From Peptococcaceae bacterium BICA1-8 (GTDB lineage Bacteria; Bacillota; Peptococcia; Peptococcales; BICA1-8): 58,605 nt of DNA. Both the position numbers and the translations under genes were made by a program. Shown here in pieces: positions 9,192-17,420 of the stretch. Every line of letters begins with the position of its first letter. Positions within the stretch are counted from its first letter, which is position 1. The notes below the pieces were generated by a model. The model ran no database searches. It was not told where the DNA came from and saw only the letters and a program-made list of their open reading frames with translations. The DNA lies in contig JUEF01000138.1 of assembly GCA_000802045.1 (NCBI GenBank), forward strand, positions 1-58,605. The letters are read 5' to 3'.

Positions 9192-9207
9192 TGCAATATC
9201 GATGCCA
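9192..9207 (-). promoter_or_regulatory. Sigma-54 (-24/-12) promoter for the reductase operon
   Basis: The minus strand reads TGGCATCGATATTGCA. The invariant GG and GC are exactly 10 bases apart, and the match to TGGCAC-N5-TTGCA is near perfect. It lies 58 bases upstream of the Fe-S subunit start. The gene immediately upstream encodes an NtrC-type sigma-54 activator with the GAFTGA motif, which makes the call self-consistent. Confidence 0.88.
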
Positions 9208-9219
9208 ATCTCTAAATAT

Positions 9220-9250
9220 AAAAAAACACCGGTTTTTCACCAGTGTTTTT
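9220..9250 (-). terminator. Intrinsic terminator of the sensor operon
   Basis: The minus strand has a stem AACACTGG/CCGGTGTT with a short A-rich loop followed by seven T residues. It ends the substrate-binding protein, kinase and regulator transcript just before the sigma-54 promoter, so the reductase operon needs its own promoter. Confidence 0.85.
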
Positions 9251-9257
9251 ATTACAG

Positions 9258-9297
9258 CTATGACATTTTGTCAAAAACCTATGACAGAATGTCATAG
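9258..9297. promoter_or_regulatory. Two tandem palindromic enhancer sites for the NtrC-type regulator
   Basis: Two copies of TGACA-N3-TGTCA occur at 9261-9273 and 9282-9294. Their centres are 21 bp apart (two helical turns), so both lie on the same DNA face. The right copy extends to CTATGACA-N3-TGTCATAG. They lie about 55-90 bp upstream of the -24 element, a normal enhancer distance. The right copy overlaps the last codons and the stop codon of the regulator gene. Confidence 0.8.
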
Positions 9298-10619
9298 CTG
9301 TGGTCTAAGTTGTATTCTTTAAGCTTACGGTACAGGTTTCGGACGCTTATATCCAATAGGTCTGCCGCTTTCGTTTTATTTCCATTAGTAATTCGAAGAA
9401 TCTGCTCAATATGCCTTCGCTCCATATCCTTTAATGTAATAGCTTGATCTGTTGTTGCCACAGTTCCACCAAATAAATCATCTTTATGAATAGTAGTGTT
9501 AGTAGAAAGTATAACTCCCCTTTGGATCAAATTTACTAATTCCCGAATATTCCCCGGAAACTGGTAATTCTGCAGGGCCATTAAAGCTTCTCTGGATAAA
9601 TGCTTTTTACCGCTTTTATCATATATCTTTAGAAAATAGTCCACAAATAAGGGTATATCTTCCCGACGCTGATGTAAGGAGGGAACAACTATCTTAATGA
9701 CATTTAAGCGGTAATACAAGTCTTCACGAAAATTACCTTTTTTAACTTCATCTTCTAATTTGCGATTTGTAGCGGACACAATCCGTACATCAACTTTCCT
9801 AGTCTTATTATCACCTACTCGGCGGACTTCCCCGGTTTCCAAAAAACGCAATAGCTTAACCTGGAGGGCTAAATCTATTTCACCTATTTCATCAAGAAAA
9901 AGAGTCCCTTTATGTGCCACTTCCGCTAAACCTTTTTTTTCATCCATTGCACCGGTAAAAGCTCCTTTAGCATGACCAAACAGTTCACTCTCTAATAACT
10001 GTTCCGGTAAAGCCCCTGCATTCAAGACGATAAAAGGTTGTTTATTGCGCTGGCTCAAATAGTGAATACTTTCAGCCACCAATTCTTTTCCTGTACCGCT
10101 TTCCCCTTCAATCAATACAGTTGAATCAGTTGGTGCTACTTTTTCTATAATATTTAAAACACATTTCAGCCGATTACTTTCACCAATAATTGGTCGCCTT
10201 AGCTTACTTCTCGACAAGGCTTCTTTTAGGTCTTTATTTTGTTGGATTAAATTTTTCTTTTCAAAAGCTTTTTCAATTAATACCTCTATCTCATCCAAAT
10301 TACCAGGTTTGGTAAGATAATCATATGCTCCTAACTTCATTGCTTGAATAGCTGTTTCAATTGTCCCATGTCCCGTAATAATCAAGACTTGCAGCTCAGG
10401 TTGGATTTCTTTCAGTCGTTCCATAAGCCTTAATCCATCAATTCCAGGCATCCTTAAATCAAATAGTCCTACGTCAAACTCGTTCTTTTTTCCAATTGCT
10501 AATGCTTCCTCACCATTTCCGGCACTTGCCACATGATAACCTTTCCGCTCAAATCGCTTTACTAATAGTTGCCGAAAGCTTTCTTCATCATCTACTAATA
10601 GTATTCTGGCCTTATCCAT
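9279..10619 (-). CDS. NtrC-family sigma-54-dependent response regulator
   Basis: A 446-residue regulator with three domains. The receiver domain (1-120) has acidic pocket D10/D11, phospho-acceptor D54 (FDLRMPG) and K105 in LTKPG. The AAA+ domain (about 140-370) has Walker A GESGTGKE, the sigma-54 contact loop GAFTGA, and Walker B TLFLDEIGE. A Fis-type helix-turn-helix (ILRITNGNKTKAADLLDIS) lies at the C-terminus. It should be phosphorylated by the kinase encoded just upstream, whose gene it overlaps by 8 bases, and activate the adjacent sigma-54 promoter. In Salmonella the tetrathionate system uses a LuxR-type TtrR, so this is a different regulator class serving a similar operon. Confidence 0.92.
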   Translation of the reverse strand: MDKARILLVDDEESFRQLLVKRFERKGYHVASAGNGEEALAIGKKNEFDVGLFDLRMPGIDGLRLMERLKEIQPELQVLIITGHGTIETAIQAMKLGAYDYLTKPGNLDEIEVLIEKAFEKKNLIQQNKDLKEALSRSKLRRPIIGESNRLKCVLNIIEKVAPTDSTVLIEGESGTGKELVAESIHYLSQRNKQPFIVLNAGALPEQLLESELFGHAKGAFTGAMDEKKGLAEVAHKGTLFLDEIGEIDLALQVKLLRFLETGEVRRVGDNKTRKVDVRIVSATNRKLEDEVKKGNFREDLYYRLNVIKIVVPSLHQRREDIPLFVDYFLKIYDKSGKKHLSREALMALQNYQFPGNIRELVNLIQRGVILSTNTTIHKDDLFGGTVATTDQAITLKDMERRHIEQILRITNGNKTKAADLLDISVRNLYRKLKEYNLDHSYDILS

Positions 10620-12816
10620 TTAGTAATGTCTCACTTCGCATCTCTTCCTCCCCATTTGCTGGTAGTAAAACTGTCACTTCTGTTCCTTTACCCACTTCAC
10701 TATCAACCTTGAGTTCACCCTTTAAGTTAGAGATTATGCCATAACAAATTGATAGACCCAGACCTGTTCCTTTTCCTATTGGTTTAGTAGTAAAAAAGGG
10801 ATCAAATATTTTGCGTAAATATTGTTCCTTAATCCCAGCTCCATTATCTCTTATCATTACTTCTACCCAGTCTGGTTTTTTACTAGTAATTATTTCGATT
10901 TGACCTCCTGCTTCTAGTGCGTCCACCGAATTTATCAGGATATTAAATAAAACCTGTTGTAAATGAATTGACGAACTATTAATAGTAGGTAATTTTGCCT
11001 GTAAAGAAATTAGCAACTGAATATTTGACTTTTTAAAACGATATCCTAGTAACTTAATTGTTTCCTGGATTAATTTATTTAAGTCTACCGATTCTAATTT
11101 CCAGTCACTTTGCCGAGAAAAATTCAACAAACTGTGGGTAATCTGACCACAACGCTCTACCTGTTCGGTAATTGTATTTAAGTCGGTAATTATCTCATTT
11201 ACTTGTGCTCCTTTATCTTGATTTGCACCACTAGTATCCTTTTTCTCTTGTAATCTGTCAATTAAATCCTGGGCATAAGCATTAATAGTTGCCAAAGGAT
11301 TATTTATTTCGTGGGCCACCCCGGAAGCCAGTAGTCCAACTGCAACAAGTTTATCCGCCTGAATTACCATTGCCTCCATTTCCCGACGAACGGTGATATC
11401 CTCAATTAATTCTAAATATCTTGGGTCATCGGGACTACTGGGGTTTAGAGCAAACACCTGATGGCGAAAATATTTTTTCTCTCCTTTTACCAAAACACTA
11501 GTTATCATATCTCCAGCACTTTCTGTATCTCCTTGATTTTTGCGGGCAAAACATGGAAGGCAATAGTTATTGCCTTCCCCTAACACCTGAAAACATTTTT
11601 GTCCAGTTAGATCTTCAAGTCCAAACCAAGAACGCAATTGGGCATTAGCCCAAGAAAGAGTACAATCATCTTTTATTAGTGCCAACCCAACTCCTACCCC
11701 ACTAACAACTTTATCTAATAGCTCTTTTTCCTTCAATAAATTTTGTGATTTCAACTTTAATTCCCTGGTCATATTATTAAAAGTCTCTACCAACTTGGCA
11801 ACTTCACCTTCGCATTTTATTACTATCAAGTGGTCCAAGTTACCCGAGGCTACTATTCGGGCTCCGGCTTCTAGCTTCTCAATGGGTTCAGTAAAGCGAA
11901 GGCCAAAATAAATACTGAGCCCAATTACTGTCAACATCACTCCACCCATAACTGCCAAAAGTTTATAAACCAATTGATAAATAGGTACCATTGCTTCTTT
12001 AACCGGTTGTTCTATAACTACTCCCCATTTTAAATTTGTTACTGGAGCAAAAGCACCTAGAACTAAGGTATTATTATAAGATTTATATTTTAGTGGTGTA
12101 GTAACTTCCAATGGATTTACCTTAGCCAATAGCTTTATAACAGCTTCACTGGCTGTTACTTGGGTATTTCTTAAAACTTGACTAAAATCCTGATGTCCTA
12201 TTAGGTTTCCTTGGCTGTCAACAACAAAGTAATACCCTCCACTTTCTGTTCCAACTGTCTTTTGTATTATGCCCCTCAGACTTAGCTTAACCTTCAATGT
12301 TCCTGACCGTTCATTCTCTTGTTTATTCCACAACGGAATAAACACATTCATCATGGGGCGACCATCATTGGTAAAGTAGACTGAGCTATACTCTGTTTTT
12401 CGTGCCAAAAGATCTATGTTTGTAACCCTTTCTTCTAAAGGTAGTACTACCCGCTTAGAAACCCGGGAAATGACTGAATTGCTCTTATTAAACAAAGCCA
12501 TTTCTTCAATTACGTCTACTTCTTTCATCAAAGAAAACAGTACTATTTCCTGCTGAGTTCTTGTTTCTTTAGTTAAATCTGCAAAAGCAGATGTTGTCAA
12601 CTCAATTTTTGTTATAGAACTGTTAATTAGCTGATCAATATCCTTGGCAATCCAGCGCACACTAGCCATATTTTGCCGATGAATTGACCTTTCCAAGTCC
12701 GTCCAAGTATTATTGATATTAACTATCCCTAAAGCCAACAATGGAAAAATAGACATTAAAAGGCCGAAAATAAGTACCCTGTATCTTATCTTTTCCCACC
12801 AAGGCAAACTATTCAC
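10612..12816 (-). CDS. Membrane sensor histidine kinase (dCache, HAMP, PAS)
   Basis: A 734-residue kinase. The first membrane helix (about 10-32) is followed by an extracytoplasmic Cache-like sensor (about 40-275), a second helix (about 283-305), HAMP (about 305-360), and a PAS domain with CFQVLGEGNNYCLPCF near 420-440. The catalytic part has an H-box (VAHEINNPLATI), N-box (LINSVDAL) and G-boxes (DNGAGI, GKGTGLGLSI). The sensor faces outside, fitting detection of an external electron acceptor, either directly or through the substrate-binding protein encoded upstream. It overlaps the preceding gene by 8 bases and the response regulator gene by 8 bases. The PAS cysteines are common in this kinase type and do not by themselves prove a metal site. 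Confidence 0.9.
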   Translation of the reverse strand: MNSLPWWEKIRYRVLIFGLLMSIFPLLALGIVNINNTWTDLERSIHRQNMASVRWIAKDIDQLINSSITKIELTTSAFADLTKETRTQQEIVLFSLMKEVDVIEEMALFNKSNSVISRVSKRVVLPLEERVTNIDLLARKTEYSSVYFTNDGRPMMNVFIPLWNKQENERSGTLKVKLSLRGIIQKTVGTESGGYYFVVDSQGNLIGHQDFSQVLRNTQVTASEAVIKLLAKVNPLEVTTPLKYKSYNNTLVLGAFAPVTNLKWGVVIEQPVKEAMVPIYQLVYKLLAVMGGVMLTVIGLSIYFGLRFTEPIEKLEAGARIVASGNLDHLIVIKCEGEVAKLVETFNNMTRELKLKSQNLLKEKELLDKVVSGVGVGLALIKDDCTLSWANAQLRSWFGLEDLTGQKCFQVLGEGNNYCLPCFARKNQGDTESAGDMITSVLVKGEKKYFRHQVFALNPSSPDDPRYLELIEDITVRREMEAMVIQADKLVAVGLLASGVAHEINNPLATINAYAQDLIDRLQEKKDTSGANQDKGAQVNEIITDLNTITEQVERCGQITHSLLNFSRQSDWKLESVDLNKLIQETIKLLGYRFKKSNIQLLISLQAKLPTINSSSIHLQQVLFNILINSVDALEAGGQIEIITSKKPDWVEVMIRDNGAGIKEQYLRKIFDPFFTTKPIGKGTGLGLSICYGIISNLKGELKVDSEVGKGTEVTVLLPANGEEEMRSETLLNG

Positions 12817-13882
12817 TTAATCTTCCCCTTTCCGAAAGGGAAGCACTTTCATAAATAGCTTTGGCATAGCTAAGACCAACGGGAGAGACTTTTAATCCCA
12901 ATCTCTTTATAACATCCATATTAACAACAAGTTCAATTTTTTCCGATAATTCTACTGGAATTTGGCTGGGATGTTGCCCTAAGAATATCTTAGCTATAAG
13001 TGGAGCAGCTTGTCTACCTTGCTCATATAAAGATACTCCGTAGGCAGCAAAGGCACCACGATAAGCCTCATGTTTATTCACTGCCATTACTGGTACCTTA
13101 AAATCTAAAGATAGTCGAAATAATTCATCTGCAGCTGCTTCCAAAAAATAGCTAGATGATAACAAAATAGCATCAACTTCGTGATTAAGAAGCGCCTGCG
13201 GTAATTCAGTCATAATCAGATCTTTAGCTACAACAGGATATTTAACAAGTTCTATATCTAATAAAGCAGCAGTATTTTCAATAATGTCCAAACTCTGTAG
13301 ACCAGGGATTACTTCTGGGTCATAAATTACCATGACCCTCCTAGTATCTGGCAGTAATTTGGTTAAAAGCTCTAATCGCTTTCCAGCTAATTGAGTATGA
13401 TAATTATCTATACCGGTAATATTAGTTTCATGATCTTGAAGATTATTCACTAACCCCCGCTTAACAGTTGAAGCTACACCTGCAAGAACTATGGGAATCT
13501 CTTCCTGCTGAAATGTCAATATTTCTCTTAGGGCATCTGCTTCCACCCCACCTAAAGCAACTAAGACATCTGGCTTTTTGGCAATTAAATCACTTGCTAA
13601 AGAATTAAATATTTTACCATTATCTTTGGCATTTTCCACAACATAATTTATATTCACACCGCCTAAATAACCCTGCTCCTCCAGTCCTTCTTTTAAACCT
13701 ACCAATTTATCCAGCTTCATATCTCCAGCCAAGAGTATACCTACTGTTTTCACTGGTTCTGCTTCTGTTTTCAGCTGATACCACCAGTTTGCCAGTAAAA
13801 ATGCTCCCAAGATAATAATAGCTCCAAAAATTACAGCTGCTAAACTAGTAAATAATTTTCTGTTATTTGACAAAAAGGTCAT
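12809..13882 (-). CDS. Membrane-anchored ABC-type substrate-binding protein (sensor partner)
   Basis: A 357-residue protein of the ABC_sub_bind family (PF04392-like). An uncleaved N-terminal helix (about 10-34) is followed by a periplasmic-binding fold with VGILLAGDMKLDKLVGLKEGLEEQGY, KPDVLVALGGVEADAL and a C-terminal lobe. No permease or ATPase gene is nearby. Its coupling to the kinase gene suggests it presents a ligand to the sensor rather than transporting it. I chose the ATG at 13882, which has GGGAGGGTGG upstream; the longer frame to 14059 has no such site and adds an unlikely sequence. The ligand is unknown; tetrathionate or another acceptor is inference from the operon. Confidence 0.8.
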   Translation of the reverse strand: MTFLSNNRKLFTSLAAVIFGAIIILGAFLLANWWYQLKTEAEPVKTVGILLAGDMKLDKLVGLKEGLEEQGYLGGVNINYVVENAKDNGKIFNSLASDLIAKKPDVLVALGGVEADALREILTFQQEEIPIVLAGVASTVKRGLVNNLQDHETNITGIDNYHTQLAGKRLELLTKLLPDTRRVMVIYDPEVIPGLQSLDIIENTAALLDIELVKYPVVAKDLIMTELPQALLNHEVDAILLSSSYFLEAAADELFRLSLDFKVPVMAVNKHEAYRGAFAAYGVSLYEQGRQAAPLIAKIFLGQHPSQIPVELSEKIELVVNMDVIKRLGLKVSPVGLSYAKAIYESASLSERGRLSE

Positions 13883-14188
13883 GAGTACCACCCTCCCTGC
13901 AGATAAACTAATCTTACCATATTTCTTGTTAAAAACTTCATCCTCTTTATGCCAAATAGTTAGCCATTTATCCCTCAAAAAACAACGATAGAGGGAACAT
14001 ATTTTATGCCTATAAAATACATTAAAATCAGTATGAGTTTGAATAAAAGATTCTAACAAAAGGAGCTCTTCTCCATGTTAGTATTTAGATATTTTTGTTA
14101 TACTTTTGTTCTTAAGCAACAGAGTATAATTTAAGATATTTTGGGAAATATAAGGTGAGCTGTTTTAAATAGGAGGCTAAGTATATTA
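13883..14188. other. Intergenic region between divergent genes
   Basis: This 306-bp AT-rich stretch separates the minus-strand sensor operon from the plus-strand selenoprotein. A TATAAT at 14125-14130 could be the -10 of the selenoprotein promoter, but no well-spaced -35 is visible. No further gene or strong hairpin is seen. Confidence 0.4.
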
Positions 14189-14455
14189 ATGAAAACTTGT
14201 TTAAGTAGATTTTTCAGAAAAGTAGTTATTATGTATTCAGACAAGTTATGAAGTGATTGTACCGAGGCAAAGAGTTTCTTTGCCTATCATGCCATTAATG
14301 TTATATATAAGGACATAGCAGTAACAGGTATCCGAGAGGAATTAAAAAAGCGGTATGGTGTTTCAATTGTTCCTACAATAATTATAGGAAATGAAAAACT
14401 GATTGGTTTCGAAAACAACCTGGAAAAAATCAAACGTTTATTTAAAATTAGCTAA
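14189..14455 (+). CDS. Small glutaredoxin-like selenoprotein (UxxC active site)
   Basis: An 88-residue glutaredoxin/thioredoxin-fold protein read through an in-frame TGA at 14249-14251. The sequence around it is VVIMYSDKLUSDCTEAKSFF: selenocysteine (position 21) replaces the first cysteine of the CxxC redox motif. The cis-Pro (VSIVPTIIIG) and final helix of the fold follow. Without readthrough the product would be 20 residues and the downstream half would have no start. A bSECIS-like hairpin lies 14 nt after the TGA. AGGAGG precedes the ATG by 12 bases, which is a little long. It should act as a thiol/selenol oxidoreductase. tRNA-Sec, selA and selB are in the same window. Confidence 0.8.
14266..14284 (+). 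promoter_or_regulatory. bSECIS hairpin of the glutaredoxin-like selenoprotein
   Basis: An eight-pair perfect stem GGCAAAGA/TCTTTGCC with apical loop GTT begins 14 nt after the UGA. Its position and GU-containing loop fit a bacterial selenocysteine insertion element recognised by SelB. Confidence 0.7.
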
Positions 14456-14458
14456 AGT

Positions 14459-14700
14459 TTAAGAGTAATCATCCCCCGCCATTTGTTTTATTGAATCTTT
14501 CTGTGCAAAAACATATCGATCGGTCATTACTGCAGCAACAGCGCCATCTCCTGCAGCAGTTACAATTTGCCGAATTTGTTTAGTTCTAATAATATTTCCG
14601 GCCACAAAAACCCCTTCCAGATTTGACTTAGTGTCCTCAGACGCAATTATGTAACCCCGATCATCTATTCTTACCTGGTTTGTCTTTAGTCTTGCTCTTG
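14459..14700 (-). pseudogene. Thioredoxin reductase-like C-terminal fragment
   Basis: The minus strand encodes about 80 residues ending at 14459. They include LKTNQVRIDDRGYIIASEDT, then LEGVFVAGNI, then QIVTAAGDGAVAAVMTDRYV. This is the conserved C-terminal FAD-binding end of the thioredoxin reductase family (usually T..PGVFAAGD..K..RQ..TAAGDGA.AA). The normal GD is GN here, and upstream of about 14700 no family sequence continues, so 220 or more residues are missing. It converges on the selenoprotein, three bases after that gene's stop. It is a remnant; the original gene may have supplied electrons to a Grx/Trx-type partner. Confidence 0.75.
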
Positions 14701-14933
14701 CCGTATGATTGCTGAAGTTAGTTCTGCTAAAACAAAGCTCCCCAAGCAGGAGTTTAACTGCTCTGTGGAGTTCAATTCTTAAAGTTGTTCCTTTTAATTA
14801 AACTTAAATTCCCCTCGGGAAACTAACCTTTTATGTTGTAAAACCACTTAACAATCTTTTTTAATAAACAGGCAGCACAACAATAAGTTTATAAACTTTC
14901 TGTATTAAGTAAATCAAAACCCATTACGGAGTA

Positions 14934-15150
14934 ATCTGAGGAAAATCCTTCCCCTCTTTACGGGCCTTAGCGTAGGCTTTTATAATTTCTCGCACTTAAC
15001 CTCGTAAGTCAGCTTTTCTTCTGCTTCTTGCAAATCCTGAAGGATATGTTCTTTCGGAGCAACCATTACGCCGTCAGCCCCTCCGACAATAAGGTCTCCG
15101 GGTTCACTTGTATGCCGCCGTACTTGATAGTTCGTTACTATCCTATTCAT
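14934..15150 (-). pseudogene. RraA-like (HMG aldolase family) C-terminal fragment, frameshifted
   Basis: From the ATG at 15150 the minus strand encodes YQVRRHTSEPGDLIVGGADG, then VMVAPKEHILQDLQEAEEKL. A frame change near 15000 leads to REIIKAYAKARKEGKDFPQI. The PGDLIVGxADGVxVxP block is the C-terminal signature of RraA-like proteins (4-hydroxy-4-methyl-2-oxoglutarate aldolase / RNase E inhibitor fold). The N-terminal two thirds are missing and the frame is broken, so it is a relic. It belongs to a run of gene fragments between 14.4 and 17.3 kb. Confidence 0.7.
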
Positions 15151-15279
15151 ATTAATTATCTCTCATAACAAACAGTTTATAATAAACACTAAAGCCTAAC
15201 AATGATGAATTAGAAAAAAGACTGAGTAATTGACTAAGTCTTCACTTATGAATATGACATTTTCCCCAAAATAGAGTAT

Positions 15280-15639
15280 TTATTTCGTATCAAATAAGGT
15301 TATCAGCCTTCTAATAACTTCTGCTTTACTAATTTTTAGGGAAGAGCTGTTCTTATTTAGATCATTTGCTATTTGTTCTAGTTGTGCTAACTGATTTTTA
15401 GAAAACTTAATGTTCTTTCTTATATAGCTTACATTATCATCAATATCTAAACTCTCTAATTCGTTTATAACCTGTTTATCAAAAGTAAAATCAACCATCT
15501 TACGAATTAAATCTGCTTCACTACAACCTTGGTCTTGTTTTAGGTGTTGTACATATTCATTTTGAAAATTTGAGATAACGAACCCATATTCTTTTAATTT
15601 TTCATTAGTCTTACTATTATTTATATAGAAGTAATGCAC
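15280..15639 (-). CDS. Hypothetical protein with ribbon-helix-helix-like C-terminus
   Basis: A 119-residue, highly charged protein with no family I can name. The C-terminal 45 residues (NIKFSKNQLAQLEQIANDLN, then ISKAEVIRRLITLFDTK) follow the ribbon-helix-helix pattern: a beta strand, a helix, then a Ser-x-AEVIRRLI helix. A weaker similar unit (FQNEYVQHLKQDQGCSEADLIRKMVDF) occurs in the first half, so it may carry two RHH-like units and bind DNA as a repressor. The GTG start at 15639 has no good ribosome site and lies inside the comM fragment, so translation is uncertain. An antitoxin or plasmid-type regulator is possible; no toxin gene is beside it. Confidence 0.45.
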   Translation of the reverse strand: MHYFYINNSKTNEKLKEYGFVISNFQNEYVQHLKQDQGCSEADLIRKMVDFTFDKQVINELESLDIDDNVSYIRKNIKFSKNQLAQLEQIANDLNKNSSSLKISKAEVIRRLITLFDTK

Positions 15640-15764
15640 ATAATCTGGTTGGTGAACTTTCCTACCTTCTCCCAGGCCGGCAGCCCTCCAGCTGCATCCA
15701 CTTCAATTTCAATTTCGAAAACTGATAAGCCCATAAGAGTAGAGCTCTTCACATTTGCAAGCAT
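15621..15764 (-). pseudogene. comM/yifB 5' fragment, copy 1
   Basis: From ATG 15764, behind the ribosome site GGAGGATATC, the minus strand encodes MLANVKSSTLMGLSVFEIEI, then EVDAAGGLPAWEKVG, then unrelated residues to a stop at 15621. The first 35 residues match the N-terminus of the ComM/YifB Mg-chelatase-like ATPases (MLAKV.SA.L.GL....VEVEVD...GLP.F.IVG). The remaining roughly 470 residues are absent. A second, shorter copy of the same 5' end and leader is at 26450-26600. Confidence 0.75.
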
Positions 15765-15850
15765 GATATCCTCCGATAAAAAAAATTGTAATACTTAGTA
15801 TTACAATTTTACAAATATCGGCAATATCCTTCTTTTTTAAGAATATAAAT
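15701..15850 (-). repeat. Dispersed repeat, comM leader copy 1
   Basis: About 150 bp covering the first 20 codons of comM, its ribosome site and its upstream region. It is nearly identical (roughly 85-90% by eye) to 26450-26600 in the same orientation. It contains a perfect 14+1+14 palindrome at 15782-15810, AAAATTGTAATACT around a central T, which looks like an operator. In copy 2 the palindrome has decayed. Two copies of a gene head without bodies suggest past duplication or rearrangement at a comM locus. Confidence 0.75.
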
Positions 15851-16085
15851 AAATTACATAATAATTTACCGATAAATCAAACATTAATTGATTTTTTTAA
15901 TTAGAAGTAAGTCTATTATAAGAATTACCCTAAGTCCACTCATATTTCCACGCAAAACAAACTGTCCCGGGATTGTCCCCTGTCTGCCAATTTTAACTTC
16001 TATAATTTGTTGGAACCAAAACCATTTTTAAAAATTACACACTTGAACATGGTAATGTAAACAACAATAAGAATAACCTTGTGAC
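15851..16085. other. AT-rich intergenic stretch with a repeat remnant
   Basis: No gene is visible here. CTGTCCCGGGATTGTCCCC at 15962-15980 is a short relic of the GGGGACA-type repeat seen elsewhere in the window. Confidence 0.4.
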
Positions 16086-17328
16086 TTATTTGGAATTACT
16101 ATGGAACCAGATTACAACTGGGAGAAGTAACAATGAAAGGATGCCTCCGGTAAGTGAGAGTATTAACTATAATGAGCTACAACCATGCCAGATAATGCTC
16201 CCCCTGATGCCCCACCCAAAGCAATTAAGACATCAACAGATCCTTGCGTCTTTGCACGAGTGGACGGATTAGTTGCATCCACGATGAGTGCTGTGCCGCT
16301 AATCAAGCCGAAGTTCCAACCAAGCCCAAGCAGAGCGAGAGCGATAGTAAGTACCAGCATAGAATCGGCAGGTGCTACAGCAGCCAGAATACCTGCAGCA
16401 AATAAAGTTGCACCGGAAGCTATTGCCATTGTAGTGCATCCCAACTTGTCAACGAGGATACCGGTAACGAGGGAAGGAAGGTACATTGCGCCAATATGGA
16501 AGCCAATTATCAGTCCTATCTTACTCAAATCATGTCCATAGCGCTTCATATGTAGTGGCGTCATTATCATAATTGAAACCATGACAACTTGGGCTAAAAC
16601 CATTACTGTTGCTCCAGCAAAGATTCCTCGTTTGTTTGTTGCTAGTTTATTGGCATTCGCATCTGAAAAATTACTCTCGTGCGTATATGCAATTGCTTTT
16701 GCAACGACGAGAGGATCCGGGCGAAGTAAAACTTGGAGCACCAAACCAGCAATGATGAAGGCTGCGCCCGCTAGAATGAACGGACCGGCTAGAGCAGGGA
16801 TTCGGATTGACGTGGCGAATCTTCCCATTACATCAACCAAGTTTGGACCTGCAACAGCGCCGAATGTAGTTGATACCATAGCGATACTGATAGCTGTTGC
16901 TCTCTGTTTAGAATTTGCTAAATCAGTACCTGCATAGCGTGCTTGTAAGTTTGTAGCAGTTCCGGAACCATATATAAGTAATGATGCAAAAAGAAGTAGA
17001 ATATTATTGGTTACTGCTGAAATCACTACTCCGATTGCGCCAATACCACCAGCCAAGAAACCTATTACTAGTCCTAAACGGCGTCCAAAACGTTGGGAGA
17101 GGCGCCCTACAAATAGTGCTGCCCCAGCAGAACCCAAAGTAAATAACGCAGCCGGAACCCCCGCAAAACTATCTGTACCTAGCATGTCCTGAGCAAGAAG
17201 TGCTCCGACGGTTACGCCGGCTGCAAGTCCTGCACCGCCGAAAATTTGCTTCGTTGCTTTTCCGGGGAATCAATGTAACTCTGGAACAAAGATGGTTGAC
17301 TTTCTGAATTATTAGGTTTATGCGACAT
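16086..17328 (-). pseudogene. MFS transporter, two frameshifts
   Basis: The gene starts at ATG 17328 behind GGGAGGTTG with MSHKPNNSESQPSLFQSYID. A one-base loss near 17262 breaks the frame before QIFGGAGLAAGVTVGALLAQ. The main frame then gives about 340 residues with MFS features: a loop-2 motif (GRLSQRFGRRLG), ten or so hydrophobic helices, and DKLG in the second half. A second one-base loss near 16162 makes an early stop. The correct C-terminus is still readable beyond it as LSLTGGILSLLLLPVVIWFH to a stop at 16086. Substrate unknown. The two independent lesions argue for a real pseudogene, though sequencing error is possible. Confidence 0.8.
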
Positions 17329-17420
17329 GGCTCAACCTCCCTTTCCAAGGAACTTACTTAACATGTTCTATAATTTCATTACCATTATGTTGTCCAGATA
17401 TTTAATTTAATTATATAATT

